Below, piece after piece: positions 27,694 through 37,884 of a DNA stretch of 64,000 bases (position 1 is the stretch's first letter; the number at the start of each line of letters is the position of its first letter). The notes beneath the pieces are model-generated. The model was not told the DNA's origin. It saw nothing but the letters and a program-made list of their open reading frames with translations, and did not search any database. A program made the translations under genes and the position numbers. This DNA is from Halanaerobium praevalens DSM 2228 (GTDB lineage: Bacteria > Bacillota > Halanaerobiia > Halanaerobiales > Halanaerobiaceae). The stretch covers positions 1,612,001-1,676,000 of the forward strand of contig NC_017455.1 of assembly GCF_000165465.1 (NCBI RefSeq), read 5' to 3'.

Positions 27694-28975
27694 TTTTGCC
27701 TCCTCGGTCATCATAGACTAATTTTCCATTAACAAAAGTCATTTCATTTTTACCAATTAATTTTTGGCCAGCAAAAGGAGTGTTTTTACCCTTTGATTTG
27801 AATTTTTGTGGTTCAATTATCCATTCTCGATCTGGATTAAAAACTATAAAGTCTGCTCGTGCTCCTTGTTTAAGACCTTCTGCCTCAATCCCCATTATTT
27901 TGCCTGGAGTATAATAATACATCTTAAGTAAAGCATCCCAGTTAATCATTCCAGTTTGAATAAAATGATGATGTAAAAGTCCTAGTGCTGTTTCTAAGCC
28001 AGAAATACCAAAAGCTGCATAATCAAATTCTCCTAATTTGTCTTCATAAGTATGTGGAGCATGATCAGTTGCCAAAACATCTATTTCTCCTGCTTTTAAG
28101 GCTTCAACTAAAAGATCTTTGTCTTTTTTTGAGCGCAGTGGTGGATGAACCTTAGTCTTAGGATCATAATTTTCTACTGCTTTAGCTGTTAATAATAAGT
28201 GATGTGGTGTAACTTCAAAACTTACTTTTACTCCCCTAGCTTTGGCTGCTTTAACTAAGTTTAAACTTCCAGCTGTACTTAAATGGGCAATGTGAAGTGG
28301 ACAACCTGTCATTTCTGCCAAAATTATATCGCGAGCTACCATTATTTCTTCTGCTGCTGCTGGAATACCTTTTAAACCAAAGATTGTAGAATAATAACCT
28401 TCATCCATTACTCCATTTTTGCTTAAATTTTGATCTTCACAGTGGTCAATAATTGTTAAATCAAAGGCTGATGCATATTCCATTGCCCGCCTCATAATTT
28501 CAGAATTCATAACTGGATTGCCATCATCAGAAAGTGCCTTAACTCCTGCTTGGGCTAAGCTTCCAATCTCAGAGAGTTCTTTACCCTGGCTGGCTTTGGT
28601 TATACTCCCAATGGGATACACTCTAACTGCAGAATTTTGGGCCTTAAATTTAAGCTGCTCAATTACTGTTACTTTATCTGCAACAGGATTAGTATTTGGC
28701 ATAGCTGCTACTGCTGAAAATCCACCAGCTGCAGCTGCTTCAGTACCAGTTTTAATGGTCTCTTTAGCTTCATAACCAGGTTCTCTAAGATGAGTGTGGA
28801 TATCGATTAAGGCAGGAATAATAATTTTACCTGCAGCATCTATAACTTGATAATTATTATTTTTTATCCTCTTTTTGACTGCCAAAATTTGCTTAGATTC
28901 AATTAAAATATCATTTTTTCCGGTTAATCCATTTTTAGAATCATAAATTGTAGCATTTTTAATTAAAGTTTTCAT
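27677..28975 (-). CDS. pyrC: Dihydroorotase
   Basis: Cyclises carbamoyl aspartate to dihydroorotate. 432 residues, class I (PyrC of Firmicutes). Zinc ligands: DIHTHLREPGYEAKE for the first two histidines, IDHCED and HIAHLSTAG for later ones, and the catalytic Asp in LATDHAPHTYEDK. The start is ATG 28975 with GGGAGGGAG ahead, overlapping pyrB by 17 bp; the in-frame extension up to 29032 reads back through pyrB and has no homology. Confidence 0.95.
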   Translation of the reverse strand: MKTLIKNATIYDSKNGLTGKNDILIESKQILAVKKRIKNNNYQVIDAAGKIIIPALIDIHTHLREPGYEAKETIKTGTEAAAAGGFSAVAAMPNTNPVADKVTVIEQLKFKAQNSAVRVYPIGSITKASQGKELSEIGSLAQAGVKALSDDGNPVMNSEIMRRAMEYASAFDLTIIDHCEDQNLSKNGVMDEGYYSTIFGLKGIPAAAEEIMVARDIILAEMTGCPLHIAHLSTAGSLNLVKAAKARGVKVSFEVTPHHLLLTAKAVENYDPKTKVHPPLRSKKDKDLLVEALKAGEIDVLATDHAPHTYEDKLGEFDYAAFGISGLETALGLLHHHFIQTGMINWDALLKMYYYTPGKIMGIEAEGLKQGARADFIVFNPDREWIIEPQKFKSKGKNTPFAGQKLIGKNEMTFVNGKLVYDDRGGKNEIFY

Positions 28976-29900
28976 TTTTGTTCTCCCTCCCTGCCAGTAA
29001 ATAAAGTAAAGCCATCCTAACTGCAACACCATTTTTCACCTGTTCTGTAATTACTGACTGTGAGCTATCTGCAACAGAACTTTCGATTTCAATTCCTCTA
29101 TTTATTGGCCCAGGATGCAAGATTATTGCTTTGTTACCTAGCTTTTTTAATCTTTTGGCATTGATCCCATAAATTTTTCTATATTCTCTTAATGAAGGAA
29201 AAAGTCCACTTGCTTGTCTTTCTAATTGAATTCTTAAGATATTAACTACATCTACATTTTCTAAAGCTTGATCTAAGTCTGTATAAACTTTAACTCCCAT
29301 TTTCTCTATTGCTGGTGGAATTAAAGTTTGGGGACCAGCAACTGCGACTTGAGCACCCAGTTTCTTTAAACCCCAGATATTTGAGCGAGCAACTCGACTG
29401 TGAGCGATATCTCCTATAATTAAAATTTTAAGTCCTGCTACTTGACCTAATTTTTCTTGAATACTGTAAATATCCAAAAGTGCCTGAGTTGGATGAGCAT
29501 GAGCACCGTCTCCTGCATTAATTACACTTGCTGCAATATTGTCTGCTAAAAATTTAGCTGCTCCTGGAGCACTATGTCTAACAACTACCAGGTCAGCTCC
29601 CATAACTTCCATAGTTTTAGCTGTATCGAGCAGGCTTTCACCTTTGACAATACTGCTATCAGATTTAGAAATGCTCATTACATTTGCTCCCAGAGTTTTT
29701 GCTGCTAAACTAAAAGAAGATTTAGTTCTAGTTGAAGGCTCATAAAATAAATTAATTACTGTTTTTCCCTTTAAAGTTGGAACTTCTTTAACTTTTTTAT
29801 TTAAAATATCTTTCATTGTGACTGCAGTCTTAAGTGTTTCATGAATCTCAGCTTTAGATAAATTATAAAGTCCTAAAAGATCTTTGCCTTTTAAACTCAT
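28959..29900 (-). CDS. pyrB: Aspartate carbamoyltransferase catalytic subunit
   Basis: Joins carbamoyl phosphate and aspartate. 313 residues. The carbamoyl phosphate site is FYEPSTRTKSSFSLAAKTLG, the aspartate region VINAGDGAHAHPTQALLDIYS, and HPGPINRGIEI lies near the end. There is no pyrI regulatory subunit gene in the cluster, as in other Firmicutes. ATG at 29900 follows AGAGGTGG. It lies 27 bp after pyrP. Confidence 0.96.
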   Translation of the reverse strand: MSLKGKDLLGLYNLSKAEIHETLKTAVTMKDILNKKVKEVPTLKGKTVINLFYEPSTRTKSSFSLAAKTLGANVMSISKSDSSIVKGESLLDTAKTMEVMGADLVVVRHSAPGAAKFLADNIAASVINAGDGAHAHPTQALLDIYSIQEKLGQVAGLKILIIGDIAHSRVARSNIWGLKKLGAQVAVAGPQTLIPPAIEKMGVKVYTDLDQALENVDVVNILRIQLERQASGLFPSLREYRKIYGINAKRLKKLGNKAIILHPGPINRGIEIESSVADSSQSVITEQVKNGVAVRMALLYLLAGRENKNENFN

Positions 29901-29927
29901 TTATTCACCACCTCTGACTTAGAAATT

Positions 29928-31238
29928 TTAATTTGCTTTATAACTTAATTCTGACTTTAGATTTAATTCTTTTTCCACTTCTAATTCATTTTCTACTGCT
30001 TCTATTTCTTTTTCCATTTCAGGTAAAATAAGGTTCATTACTATACCTACAATTGCAGCCAGTCCCATTCCCCCAAATTCTAGACCAGCAAATTTTAAAG
30101 TTAGATTTGAAATTCCTACTACCAGAGTAATTGAAACTATAACTAAATTTCTATTTTTAGAAAGGTCAACCTCATTTTCAACTAAAGTTCTTAGTCCGAT
30201 TGAAGCTATCATACCAAAGAGTAAGAAAACTATTCCTCCCATTACTGCTGTCGGGATAGTCTGAATGAGGACTCCTACTTTCTGAACAAAAGAACTTAAA
30301 ATTACTATCACAGCTGTTAGCTGAATAATCATTGGATTATAGACTTTAGTTAAGGCTAAAACTCCTACATTTTCTCCATAAGTTGTATTAGGAGGTCCTC
30401 CAAAAAGACCAGCAATTAAAGTAGCTATTCCATCACCTAAAAGTGTTCTGTGGAGACCAGGTTCTTCGATAAAATCTTTTTTAACAGTCGAACCAATAGC
30501 AACAACATCTCCCAAATGCTCAACCATTGTTACTAATGCAATCGGGGCCACAAGTGAAATTGCTTTTAAGTTACCACTGACTGTAGGCAGGGCAAACTTT
30601 GGCAGGGCAAACCAGGAAGCTTCCATTACTGGAGCAAAATTTACTAGACCTAAAGCAGCTGCAAAAGCATAACCACCTAAAATTCCAAGCAAAATTGGGA
30701 TAACCTTAATAATTCCTTTAGCAAAAACACTGACTCCAACTGCTATTGCTAGAGTAACAAAAGCGACTAATAAATGTTCTGAAGCCATATCTTTAGCTGT
30801 TGGGGCCAGTCCTAATCCAATTGTAATAATTACTGGGCCAACTACTACCGGTGGCAAGAGCTTACGGAAAAATTTTGTGCCGAGTACTCTAATTACTAAA
30901 GACATCAGAGCATAAACAAGACCAACTGTCATAATTCCAAGCATAGCTCCATCTCTACCAAATTGATTTTGAGCTGCTATGATTGGAGCAATAAAGGCAA
31001 AAGATGAACCAAGGTAAGCTGGAACTTTACCACCTGTTATTAAGTGAAAAATTAAAGTTCCAAGTCCAGATGTAAAAAGTGCTACTGCAGGATTTAACCC
31101 TGTTAAAGCAGGTACTAATACTGTTGAGCCAAACATAGCAAACATATGCTGTAATGCTAAAATAAATAAGCGATGTCTTGTAATTCCATCTTCTTTAAGC
31201 TGATCTAAGTTTTCTTTACTTTGTTCTAAAATTTTCAT
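29928..31238 (-). CDS. pyrP: Uracil permease (UraA/PyrP, NCS2 family)
   Basis: Membrane importer of uracil for salvage, 436 residues with about 12-14 transmembrane helices. NCS2 hallmarks: QHMFAMFGSTVLVPALTGL at the N-terminus, the half-helix GSSFAFIAPI, the motif VTMVEHLGDVVAIG with the substrate-contacting Glu, and GGPPNTTYGENVGVLALTKV. ATG at 31238 follows CAGGAGGT. It sits directly downstream of a PyrR-type leader (31312-31439), the same position as in Bacillus subtilis (pyrR-leader-pyrP). Confidence 0.95.
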   Translation of the reverse strand: MKILEQSKENLDQLKEDGITRHRLFILALQHMFAMFGSTVLVPALTGLNPAVALFTSGLGTLIFHLITGGKVPAYLGSSFAFIAPIIAAQNQFGRDGAMLGIMTVGLVYALMSLVIRVLGTKFFRKLLPPVVVGPVIITIGLGLAPTAKDMASEHLLVAFVTLAIAVGVSVFAKGIIKVIPILLGILGGYAFAAALGLVNFAPVMEASWFALPKFALPTVSGNLKAISLVAPIALVTMVEHLGDVVAIGSTVKKDFIEEPGLHRTLLGDGIATLIAGLFGGPPNTTYGENVGVLALTKVYNPMIIQLTAVIVILSSFVQKVGVLIQTIPTAVMGGIVFLLFGMIASIGLRTLVENEVDLSKNRNLVIVSITLVVGISNLTLKFAGLEFGGMGLAAIVGIVMNLILPEMEKEIEAVENELEVEKELNLKSELSYKAN

Positions 31239-31311
31239 TTTATACCTCCTGGGTGTTATAAAATTATTGAAAAACTTTTTAATTTATTCTGCCTAGATTA
31301 ATAATTTAAAC

Positions 31312-31439
31312 ATAAAAAAACTCCCTACCAGTTTAGACCTGATAAGGAGTTTAAGTTCTTTAAACATTTTTTGTCCTCTACAAACTCTGCAGAGTCAAAT
31401 TATGCTAAATTAATTCCTTACCGGTCTCTCTGGACCAAT
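31312..31439 (-). promoter_or_regulatory. PyrR-dependent attenuator leader between pyrR and pyrP
   Basis: A PyrR binding-loop element at 31420-31439 (TGGTCCAGAGAGACC core) is close to the ARUCCNGNGAGGYU consensus, with changes that keep the stem. The terminator is at 31318-31352, a 14-bp stem with two G-U pairs that form only in the minus-strand RNA, then seven T. GGTAAGGA next to the binding loop can pair with TCCTTATC in the terminator arm (one G-U), giving the competing antiterminator. The palindrome ACTCTGCAGAGT (31384-31395) lies between. Confidence 0.88.
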
Positions 31440-31469
31440 TTAAAGGATCATCTATTAAATTATTTTATT

Positions 31470-32024
31470 TTAGCTTTTTTCTAGTAATAAAACTACATCT
31501 TTTTGATCAGTTTCTACAAAATTAACATCTACAACCTCTGTTTTAGAAGTTGGTAAGTTTTTACCTACAAAATCTGCTCTAATTGGTAATTCACGGTGAC
31601 CTCTGTCAATCATGATTGCTAATTGAATTTGTAGAGGTCTTCCTAAATCTATTAAAGCATCTAAAGCTGCTCTGATAGTTCTACCAGTATAAAGTACATC
31701 ATCAACTAAAACAACTTTTTTTCCAGTTATATCAAAGGGAATCTCAGTTTGATGAACAATTGGCTTTTTTGCTACTGTAGAAAGATCATCTCGATAAAGA
31801 GTAATATCTAAAATTCCAGTTGCTACTTCTACACCTTCAATTTCCTTAATTTTAGCAGCTAATCTTTCTGCTAAAGGAATACCTCTAGTTCTAATTCCAA
31901 TTAAAACTAAGTTTTCAGTTCCCTTATTTTTTTCTAAAATCTCATGGGCAATTCTAGTAATTGCTCTGTTCATTCCACTTGCATCAATTAATTCTTTTTT
32001 TAATTTCATTTTTGCTTCTTCCAA
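31470..32024 (-). CDS. pyrR: PyrR, pyrimidine operon attenuator / uracil phosphoribosyltransferase
   Basis: RNA-binding regulator that with UMP binds pyr leaders and favours termination; it can also have UPRTase activity. 184 residues. The PRPP loop is [36 protein letters not shown] and [24 protein letters not shown] are characteristic of PyrR. The start is TTG 32024: GGAGGT is 6 nt ahead of it, while the next ATG (32009) is 21 nt away. A weak TTG start may hold down levels of the regulator. It is preceded by its own leader and promoter. Confidence 0.96.
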   Translation of the reverse strand: MEEAKMKLKKELIDASGMNRAITRIAHEILEKNKGTENLVLIGIRTRGIPLAERLAAKIKEIEGVEVATGILDITLYRDDLSTVAKKPIVHQTEIPFDITGKKVVLVDDVLYTGRTIRAALDALIDLGRPLQIQLAIMIDRGHRELPIRADFVGKNLPTSKTEVVDVNFVETDQKDVVLLLEKS

Positions 32025-32056
32025 AAAATTACCTCCTTCAATAAATTCTTTCAGGG

Positions 32057-32132
32057 CAAAAAAATAACCTTCTTACGGCATAGTAAGAAGGTTGCTAAAT
32101 TTATATTTTCCCTTACTAGCCTCTCTGGACTA
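32057..32132 (-). promoter_or_regulatory. PyrR-dependent attenuator leader upstream of pyrR
   Basis: Binding loop at 32117-32132 reads AGTCCAGAGAGGCT on the minus strand, an exact match to ARUCCNGNGAGGYU. The terminator has a perfect 10-bp stem (32066-32075, 32084-32093) followed by TTATTTTTTT. TAGTAAG beside the binding loop is complementary to CTTACTA in the terminator arm (7 bp), so binding-loop stem, antiterminator and terminator are mutually exclusive, as in Bacillus pyr leaders. Confidence 0.93.
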
Positions 32133-32162
32133 ATTTAAAGATTTATTATTTGATTTGAAATA

Positions 32163-32191
32163 ATTTTATCAGAATATATAATTTAAGTCAA
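32163..32191 (-). promoter_or_regulatory. Sigma-A promoter of the pyrR-pyrE operon
   Basis: TTGACT (32186-32191), 17-bp spacer, TAAAAT (32163-32168) on the minus strand, just upstream of the PyrR binding loop. Confidence 0.82.
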
Positions 32192-32242
32192 GTACTTTTT
32201 TTGCTTTTTGGTACCTGGTTATAGTGAATTAAAGCACAAACT

Positions 32243-32284
32243 TAAGTTTAAAACCAGCTGCTATTATTTGCTCAAGCAGCTGGT
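32243..32284 (-). terminator. Terminator after carB
   Basis: Perfect 10-bp arms ACCAGCTGCT (32253-32262) and complement (32275-32284) with a 12-nt loop, 16 bp past the carB stop. The following run is only TTTAAACTT, so termination may be partial. It separates carAB from the pyrR operon. Confidence 0.65.
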
Positions 32285-32300
32285 AAAATTATTCTCTATT

Positions 32301-35300
32301 TTATTTTTGATAATCTTGTAAAGCTTTACACTCTATTTTTTCACCTTTTTCGATTTTCATTAAAACTTTAAGCAGGGCCTGAGTTGTATCCAAAGAAGTT
32401 AAACAGGGAATTCCCATCTCGACTGCTGCCCTTCTAATTTTAAAACCATCTCTTTCTGGTGTCTTACCTTTAGTTAAAGTATTAACCACAAGATCAATCT
32501 TATCATCTGCGATCAATTCTAAAGAATCGGGTTTTCCTTTACCTATCTTTTTAACTATATCTACCTTAAGTCCTTTGGTTTTAAGAGCAGCAGCTGTGCC
32601 TTCAGTCGCCACAATTTTAAAACCAAGTTGAGCAAACTCTTTTAAGTATTTTATTGCTTCATCTTTATCCTTATTGGCAATAGTAGCCAAAATAGTCCCT
32701 GAGCGAGGAATTTCTAAACCAGCTGCTATTAAACCTTTATATAATGCTTTTTCATAGCTTTCAGCTAGACCTAATACTTCTCCAGTTGATTTCATTTCTG
32801 GACCTAAATTGGTATCTACTTCTGTTAATTTTGAAAAAGAAAATACAGGTACTTTAACTGCTACATGATCTTTTTCAGTAACAAGTCCACTATTCCAGCC
32901 TAAATCTTTTAAGTTTTGTCCTAACAGAGCTTTAGTCGCCAAATCTACCATCGGAACTCCTGTCACTTTACTTAAATAAGGAATTGTCCTACTTGAACGT
33001 GGATTAACCTCAATCACAAAGATTTCTCCATTACTAACAACATATTGAATGTTGATAACTCCTTTAATCTTTAAAGCTCTTGCTATTTTCTCAGTATATT
33101 TTACAGCTTTTGCTTTTAACTCTTCTCCAAGGCGATGCGGAGGATAAACTGCTATACTGTCACCTGAATGAACTCCAGCTCTTTCCACATGTTCCATAAT
33201 GCCTGGTACAATAACTGTTTCTCCATCAGAAACTGCATCAATTTCAATTTCTGTTCCTGTTAAATATTTATCAACAAGTACTGGCCTATCAGGTGAAACT
33301 TTAACTGCATTTTTCATATAATCTGCTAATTCTTGCTCATTATAGACTACTTCCATTGCCCTACCTCCGAGGACATAAGAAGGCCTGACTAAAACTGGAT
33401 AAGCAATTTCAGCAGCTATTTTTTCTGCCTCATTTAAATTAGCAGCAACTTTACCAGCAGGAACAGGAATTTTTAGTTTATTTAAAAGACCAATAAAGCG
33501 ATCTCTATCTTCTGCTAAGTCAATTGAATCAACTGAAGTACCTAAAATATTAACTCCTGCTTCTGCCAGCGGTTCTGCTAAATTAACAGCTGTCTGGCCT
33601 CCAAACTGACAAATTACTCCTTCTGGTTTCTCATTTTCAATAATCTGCATTAAATCTTCTTTAGTTAGAGGCTCAAAATATAATCTATCTGCAGTATCAA
33701 AATCTGTACTAACAGTTTCTGGATTATTATTAACTATAATTGACTCATAACCTGCTTGATTTAAAGTCCAGGCCGAGTGGACACTACAATAATCAAATTC
33801 TATTCCCTGACCAATTCTAATTGGGCCTGAACCAATGACCATTATTTTTTTCTTAGCTGTCGGCTCTGCTTCATTAATCTTCTCATAAGAAGAATAATAA
33901 TAAGGGGTTTCTGCTTCAAATTCTGCTGCACAGGTATCTACCATTTTAAAAACTGGATTTAACTGCATCTTTTTTCTAAATTTTTCTATTTCTATTTCTG
34001 TTTTTTGAGTTAAAAGAGCGATTTCTGAATCAGAAAAACCTTTTTCTTTAGCACTAAGTAAAAGTTCTTTATTTTCTTCTAAATTATCTGCAGCCTTAAC
34101 TAAGCAATTTTCTAAGTCTATGATATTTTTTATTTTATATAAAAAGAAAGTACTGATCTTAGTAATCTGATGAACCTTATCAACTGTCCAACCACGTCGC
34201 AGTGCTTCTGCAATTATAAATAATCGATTGTCATCTGCTGTAAATAGAGCAGCTTCAACTTCTTTATCTTTTAGTTTTCTAAATTCTTCTAAATAAAATC
34301 CATAACGTCCTATCTCTAAAGAGCGGACTGCTTTCAGCATTGAAGCTTCTAAATTTCTGGCAATAGCCATTACTTCTCCTGTAGCCTTCATCTGAGTTCC
34401 CAAGTCACGATCAGCATAGTCAAATTTATCAAAGGGCCAGCGCGGAATCTTAAAAACTACATAATCTAAAGCCGGCTCAAAGCAAGCAGTAGTTTTGCCT
34501 GTGATTTCATTTGTAATCTCATCTAAACTATAGCCTAAGGCGATTCGGGCTGAAACTTTAGCAATTGGATAACCTGTTGCTTTAGAAGCCAAAGCACTAG
34601 AACGGCTGACTCGAGGATTTACTTCAATAATATAATATTGAAAACTTTCTGGGTCTAGAGCATACTGAACATTACATCCTCCTTCAATTCCTAAAGCTCT
34701 AATTATTTTTAAAGCTGAACTTCTAAACATCTGATATTCTTTATCTGTCAGAGTTTGGCTGGGAGCAACCACAATACTATCACCTGTATGTACCCCAACT
34801 GGGTCAAAGTTTTCCATATTACAAACAACTATACAATTGTTATTTGCATCTCTCATAACTTCATATTCTATTTCTTTCCAGCCCTTAATACTTCTTTCAA
34901 TTAAAACCTGGCCAATTAAGCTGTGTTTAAAACCACGAGCTGTAATTTCCTTTAATTCTTCTAAATTATTAGCAACTCCACCTCCAGTGCCTCCCATAGT
35001 ATAAGCCGGCCGCACAATAACTGGATAACCAATATCTGCTGCTATTGCTGCTGCTTCTTCAATATTTTCGGCAGTTTTACTTGCTAAAATTGGTTCTCCA
35101 ATTTCATTCATTAATTCTTTAAAAGTATTTCTATCTTCTGCTCGCTTAATTGTTTCAATTGGAGTTCCCAAAAGTTCTATATTTAACTCTTTTAAAATAT
35201 TAGTCTTTGCTAAATCAATTGCTAAATTTAAAGCAATTTGACCTCCTAAAGTAGGGATTATTCCATCTGGATTTTCTTGTTTTAGAATCTCAATTATACT

Positions 35301-35516
35301 TGCTACTGTTAGCGGCTCAATATAAACTCGATCCGCCATGTTTTCATCTGTCATTATGGTAGCTGGATTACTATTAACTAAAACAACTTCTAAGCCTTCC
35401 TCTTTTAAAGCTCGACAAGCTTGACTACCTGAATAATCAAATTCTGCTGCCTGTCCAATCACAATTGGTCCTGATCCAATAACCATCACTTTTTTAATGT
35501 CTTTTCTTTTAGGCAT
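32301..35516 (-). CDS. carB: Carbamoyl-phosphate synthase large subunit
   Basis: Makes carbamoyl phosphate from bicarbonate, ATP and ammonia delivered by CarA. 1071 residues, full length, with the internal duplication of two ATP-grasp halves: [21 protein letters not shown] opens the first and [21 protein letters not shown] the second, each followed by [11 protein letters not shown] or [11 protein letters not shown]. The C-terminal MGS-like allosteric domain starts near residue 935 ([20 protein letters not shown]). ATG at 35516 with AAAGGAGG. It is 76 bp after carA. Confidence 0.97.
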   Translation of the reverse strand: MPKRKDIKKVMVIGSGPIVIGQAAEFDYSGSQACRALKEEGLEVVLVNSNPATIMTDENMADRVYIEPLTVASIIEILKQENPDGIIPTLGGQIALNLAIDLAKTNILKELNIELLGTPIETIKRAEDRNTFKELMNEIGEPILASKTAENIEEAAAIAADIGYPVIVRPAYTMGGTGGGVANNLEELKEITARGFKHSLIGQVLIERSIKGWKEIEYEVMRDANNNCIVVCNMENFDPVGVHTGDSIVVAPSQTLTDKEYQMFRSSALKIIRALGIEGGCNVQYALDPESFQYYIIEVNPRVSRSSALASKATGYPIAKVSARIALGYSLDEITNEITGKTTACFEPALDYVVFKIPRWPFDKFDYADRDLGTQMKATGEVMAIARNLEASMLKAVRSLEIGRYGFYLEEFRKLKDKEVEAALFTADDNRLFIIAEALRRGWTVDKVHQITKISTFFLYKIKNIIDLENCLVKAADNLEENKELLLSAKEKGFSDSEIALLTQKTEIEIEKFRKKMQLNPVFKMVDTCAAEFEAETPYYYSSYEKINEAEPTAKKKIMVIGSGPIRIGQGIEFDYCSVHSAWTLNQAGYESIIVNNNPETVSTDFDTADRLYFEPLTKEDLMQIIENEKPEGVICQFGGQTAVNLAEPLAEAGVNILGTSVDSIDLAEDRDRFIGLLNKLKIPVPAGKVAANLNEAEKIAAEIAYPVLVRPSYVLGGRAMEVVYNEQELADYMKNAVKVSPDRPVLVDKYLTGTEIEIDAVSDGETVIVPGIMEHVERAGVHSGDSIAVYPPHRLGEELKAKAVKYTEKIARALKIKGVINIQYVVSNGEIFVIEVNPRSSRTIPYLSKVTGVPMVDLATKALLGQNLKDLGWNSGLVTEKDHVAVKVPVFSFSKLTEVDTNLGPEMKSTGEVLGLAESYEKALYKGLIAAGLEIPRSGTILATIANKDKDEAIKYLKEFAQLGFKIVATEGTAAALKTKGLKVDIVKKIGKGKPDSLELIADDKIDLVVNTLTKGKTPERDGFKIRRAAVEMGIPCLTSLDTTQALLKVLMKIEKGEKIECKALQDYQK

Positions 35517-35592
35517 CTTTGCCTCCTTTAAATTTTGACAACTGCTGTTTAATAATTTTTGCTTGAAAAAATAATTTTACAATTTGATATCC

Positions 35593-36663
35593 TTAAAACA
35601 TAGCTATAAATTGATCAAATAGATAATGAGAATCTTCTGGGCCAGGAGCAGCTTCTGGATGATACTGGACTGAAAAAGCAGGATATTTTTGATGCTTAAA
35701 TCCTTCAACTGTCTGATCATTAACATTGAGGTGAGTTAATTCTAAATCCAGATCTGTTAGTGAGTCTGCTTTAATTGCATAACCATGATTTTGAGAAGTA
35801 ATATAAACGCGGTTTGTAACTAAATCTTTGACAGGATGATTAGCACCATGGTGGCCAAACTTTAGTTTATAAGTTTCAGCTCCACAAGCAAGGCCTAAAA
35901 GTTGATGGCCTAAACAAATTCCAAAGATTGGAATTTTACCTAAAAGTTCAGCAATTGTGTTAATTAAATAATCTAAAGCTGCTGGATCACCTGGCCCATT
36001 TGATAACATTAAACCATCAGCTTCAAAATTAATTATTTCTTGGGCTGAGGTACTGGCGGGTACTATGATTACTTCACAATTTCTTTTGACCAATGAATTT
36101 TTTATATTTGTTTTGGCACCACAATCTAATAATACAACTCTATATTTATTTCCTAAACCATAAGTTTTAACTTCTTTACTGCTAACTAATGCCACTAAAT
36201 CCCGCCCTGAAAGACCTGGAACAGCTTGTGCTTGCTTAATTAATTTTTGCCTGCTTAAATTTTCAGTAGTTATAATTCCAGTCATCGTTCCCTGACTTCT
36301 TAATATTTTAGTTAAAGCCCGTGTATCTATACCACTAATTGCTGTTATTCCATTTTCTTTTAAATATTGATCAAATTTCTTTTTTAAACGCCAACTTTCA
36401 GGCTCTTCAGCAAATTCCTTGACTATAAAACCATTAACATGAGCTTTAGCTGATTCAAAATCATCAGCATTTATGCCATAATTTCCAATCAGTGGATAAG
36501 TCATACAAACCATTTCTCCTTTATAAGAAGGATCTGTAAGAATTTCCTGATAACCTGTCATACTAGTATTAAATACAATTTCGCCTGAGCTTTCTTTTTC
36601 AGCACCAAAAATTTCTCCTTTGAAAAGACTACCATCTTCTAAAATAAGTTTTGCTTTTTTCAT
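35593..36663 (-). CDS. carA: Carbamoyl-phosphate synthase small (glutaminase) subunit
   Basis: Class I glutamine amidotransferase subunit. 356 residues. The N-terminal CarA domain has GEIVFNTSMTGYQEILTDPSY; the glutaminase nucleophile cysteine lies in IPIFGICLGHQLLGLACG, with the His and Glu in SVQYHPEAAPGPED. ATG at 36663 follows GTGGAGGTAG. It begins a carAB unit with its own promoter and PyrR-type leader. Confidence 0.97.
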   Translation of the reverse strand: MKKAKLILEDGSLFKGEIFGAEKESSGEIVFNTSMTGYQEILTDPSYKGEMVCMTYPLIGNYGINADDFESAKAHVNGFIVKEFAEEPESWRLKKKFDQYLKENGITAISGIDTRALTKILRSQGTMTGIITTENLSRQKLIKQAQAVPGLSGRDLVALVSSKEVKTYGLGNKYRVVLLDCGAKTNIKNSLVKRNCEVIIVPASTSAQEIINFEADGLMLSNGPGDPAALDYLINTIAELLGKIPIFGICLGHQLLGLACGAETYKLKFGHHGANHPVKDLVTNRVYITSQNHGYAIKADSLTDLDLELTHLNVNDQTVEGFKHQKYPAFSVQYHPEAAPGPEDSHYLFDQFIAMF

Positions 36664-36694
36664 ATAATTATAACTACCTCCACTTTTTTTTGCA

Positions 36695-36814
36695 TAAAAA
36701 AAACCTTCATACCAGAAAGAATGGTTTGAAGGTTAAAGCTGACATAGTTAGCCAAAAAATTAAAAAATATAATTTTTGGCTTATATCTTGACCTTTGCCA
36801 GCCTCTCTGGACTG
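36695..36814 (-). promoter_or_regulatory. PyrR-dependent attenuator leader upstream of carA
   Basis: Binding loop at 36798-36814 reads CAGTCCAGAGAGGCTGG on the minus strand and matches ARUCCNGNGAGGYU exactly. The terminator lies at 36702-36734 (AACCTTCA arms, inner ACCA pairs), followed by eight T. An extra AGCCAAAAA hairpin (36750-36781) lies between, and AAGGT next to the binding loop can pair with ACCTT of the terminator arm, a shorter antiterminator than in the other two leaders. Confidence 0.88.
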
Positions 36815-36866
36815 ATTTAAAAGGATCTGTCATTATTTAATTTTAATAATTCTATTATCGTGATTT

Positions 36867-36895
36867 AGTTTAACATTATTTTTTTTTGCTGTCAA
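36867..36895 (-). promoter_or_regulatory. Sigma-A promoter of carAB
   Basis: Consensus TTGACA (36890-36895), 17-bp spacer, TAAACT (36867-36872), minus strand, 52 bp upstream of the PyrR binding loop. Confidence 0.8.
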
Positions 36896-36957
36896 CTATT
36901 ATTTTCAAATTAAAAAAGTAATTTTGAGCATAATTAAATTTAAAAACTTTAAACTAA

Positions 36958-37884
36958 TTAAAATAGTTCTCTAAAAGTACTAATCTTTATCTTATTTTTT
37001 AAAGCATACTTTATAATTTTTTCAATTCGTTTTAAATCAAAATTTTTATTGTGGGGATGTGAATAGAGAATTAAAAGAGCATTTTTTTCTTTTACCTCTT
37101 TTAAAAGTTTAAAAATATCTTTTTCATTAATTAAATTAGTTTCTAAAACAGCAGCCTTTAATTGATATTTAGAAAATGGCTTATAATTAATAAATGCTTT
37201 TGGAAACTTTTCTCCATGGCGATAACCAGATCTTGCAGCTTTATAATTCTTCCTTACTAATGCTAAAGGGTGGGAATAATAACCATTATAAGGAAAAACA
37301 AAAGTATCTATAATTAGGCCCATTTTCTCTAAATCTCTCTTCGATTCTAATATTTCTGCTTGTAAAGCTGAATCAGCTAATCTAATTAGAGTATTTTCTT
37401 TTGCATAGTTATTTTTTAGTGGAGCTTTAAGCTGGATAAATTTCTTTCCAGACTTTTTTATTTTAATTTTTTCTTTTACCCAAGTTTGAGTATTATAAAT
37501 TACATACTCATAACTGTTTTCTATTAGAAAAGGATTTTTCACTTTAATTTTTTTAGTATTTTTTTTAGCATTTTTTGTTAAAGAATTTAAAATTAAAGCA
37601 GTATGCTTTTTACCATGATTGGCTATTTCCCAACCTTGAGCTTGTAAAAAAAGTAGTTCCTTTTTTTTAAGCCAATGTTTTTGCCCAATATAATCCGAAT
37701 TTACTGCTACTACTGCTGGAATATTATATTTAGCATGGATTGGAAATGAAAGTTCAAAATCTTCTTGAAAACCATCATCATAAACAAAAATAATTGCTGG
37801 TAAATCATCTTTAGCTAAAACACTTGGACTTAATATTATTATTAAAAATAAAATTATAATTATTAACTTTAATTTATTAAACAC
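36958..37884 (-). CDS. Polysaccharide deacetylase (NodB homology) family protein
   Basis: Probable exported carbohydrate esterase family 4 protein of 308 residues. The signal peptide or anchor at residues 5-24 ends SPSVLA. NodB motif 1 is IIFVYDDGFQEDFE (usual TFDDG) and motif 2 is WEIANHGKKHTAL, with the metal-binding His-x3-His. The later part has FVFPYNGYYSHPLAL and LLILYSHPHN. GTG start at 37884 overlaps the antiporter gene by 8 bp. The substrate (peptidoglycan, capsule or other glycan) cannot be named. An insertion of about 50 Lys-rich residues separates motif 2 from the later motifs. Confidence 0.82.
   Translation of the reverse strand: MFNKLKLIIIILFLIIILSPSVLAKDDLPAIIFVYDDGFQEDFELSFPIHAKYNIPAVVAVNSDYIGQKHWLKKKELLFLQAQGWEIANHGKKHTALILNSLTKNAKKNTKKIKVKNPFLIENSYEYVIYNTQTWVKEKIKIKKSGKKFIQLKAPLKNNYAKENTLIRLADSALQAEILESKRDLEKMGLIIDTFVFPYNGYYSHPLALVRKNYKAARSGYRHGEKFPKAFINYKPFSKYQLKAAVLETNLINEKDIFKLLKEVKEKNALLILYSHPHNKNFDLKRIEKIIKYALKNKIKISTFRELF

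Noticed and set aside
28518-28775. Plus-strand open frame opposite pyrC
   Set aside because: Antisense shadow of a well conserved gene. The same applies to short frames at 11095, 12581, 24489, 29539, 38556, 45723, 48559, 57556 and 58813.
28976-29032. N-terminal extension of pyrC
   Set aside because: It reads through the end of pyrB and is unlike any dihydroorotase.
31239-31469. T-box or other riboswitch in the pyrP leader
   Set aside because: There is no T-box TGGNACC motif or specifier loop; the PyrR binding loop explains the conserved sequence.
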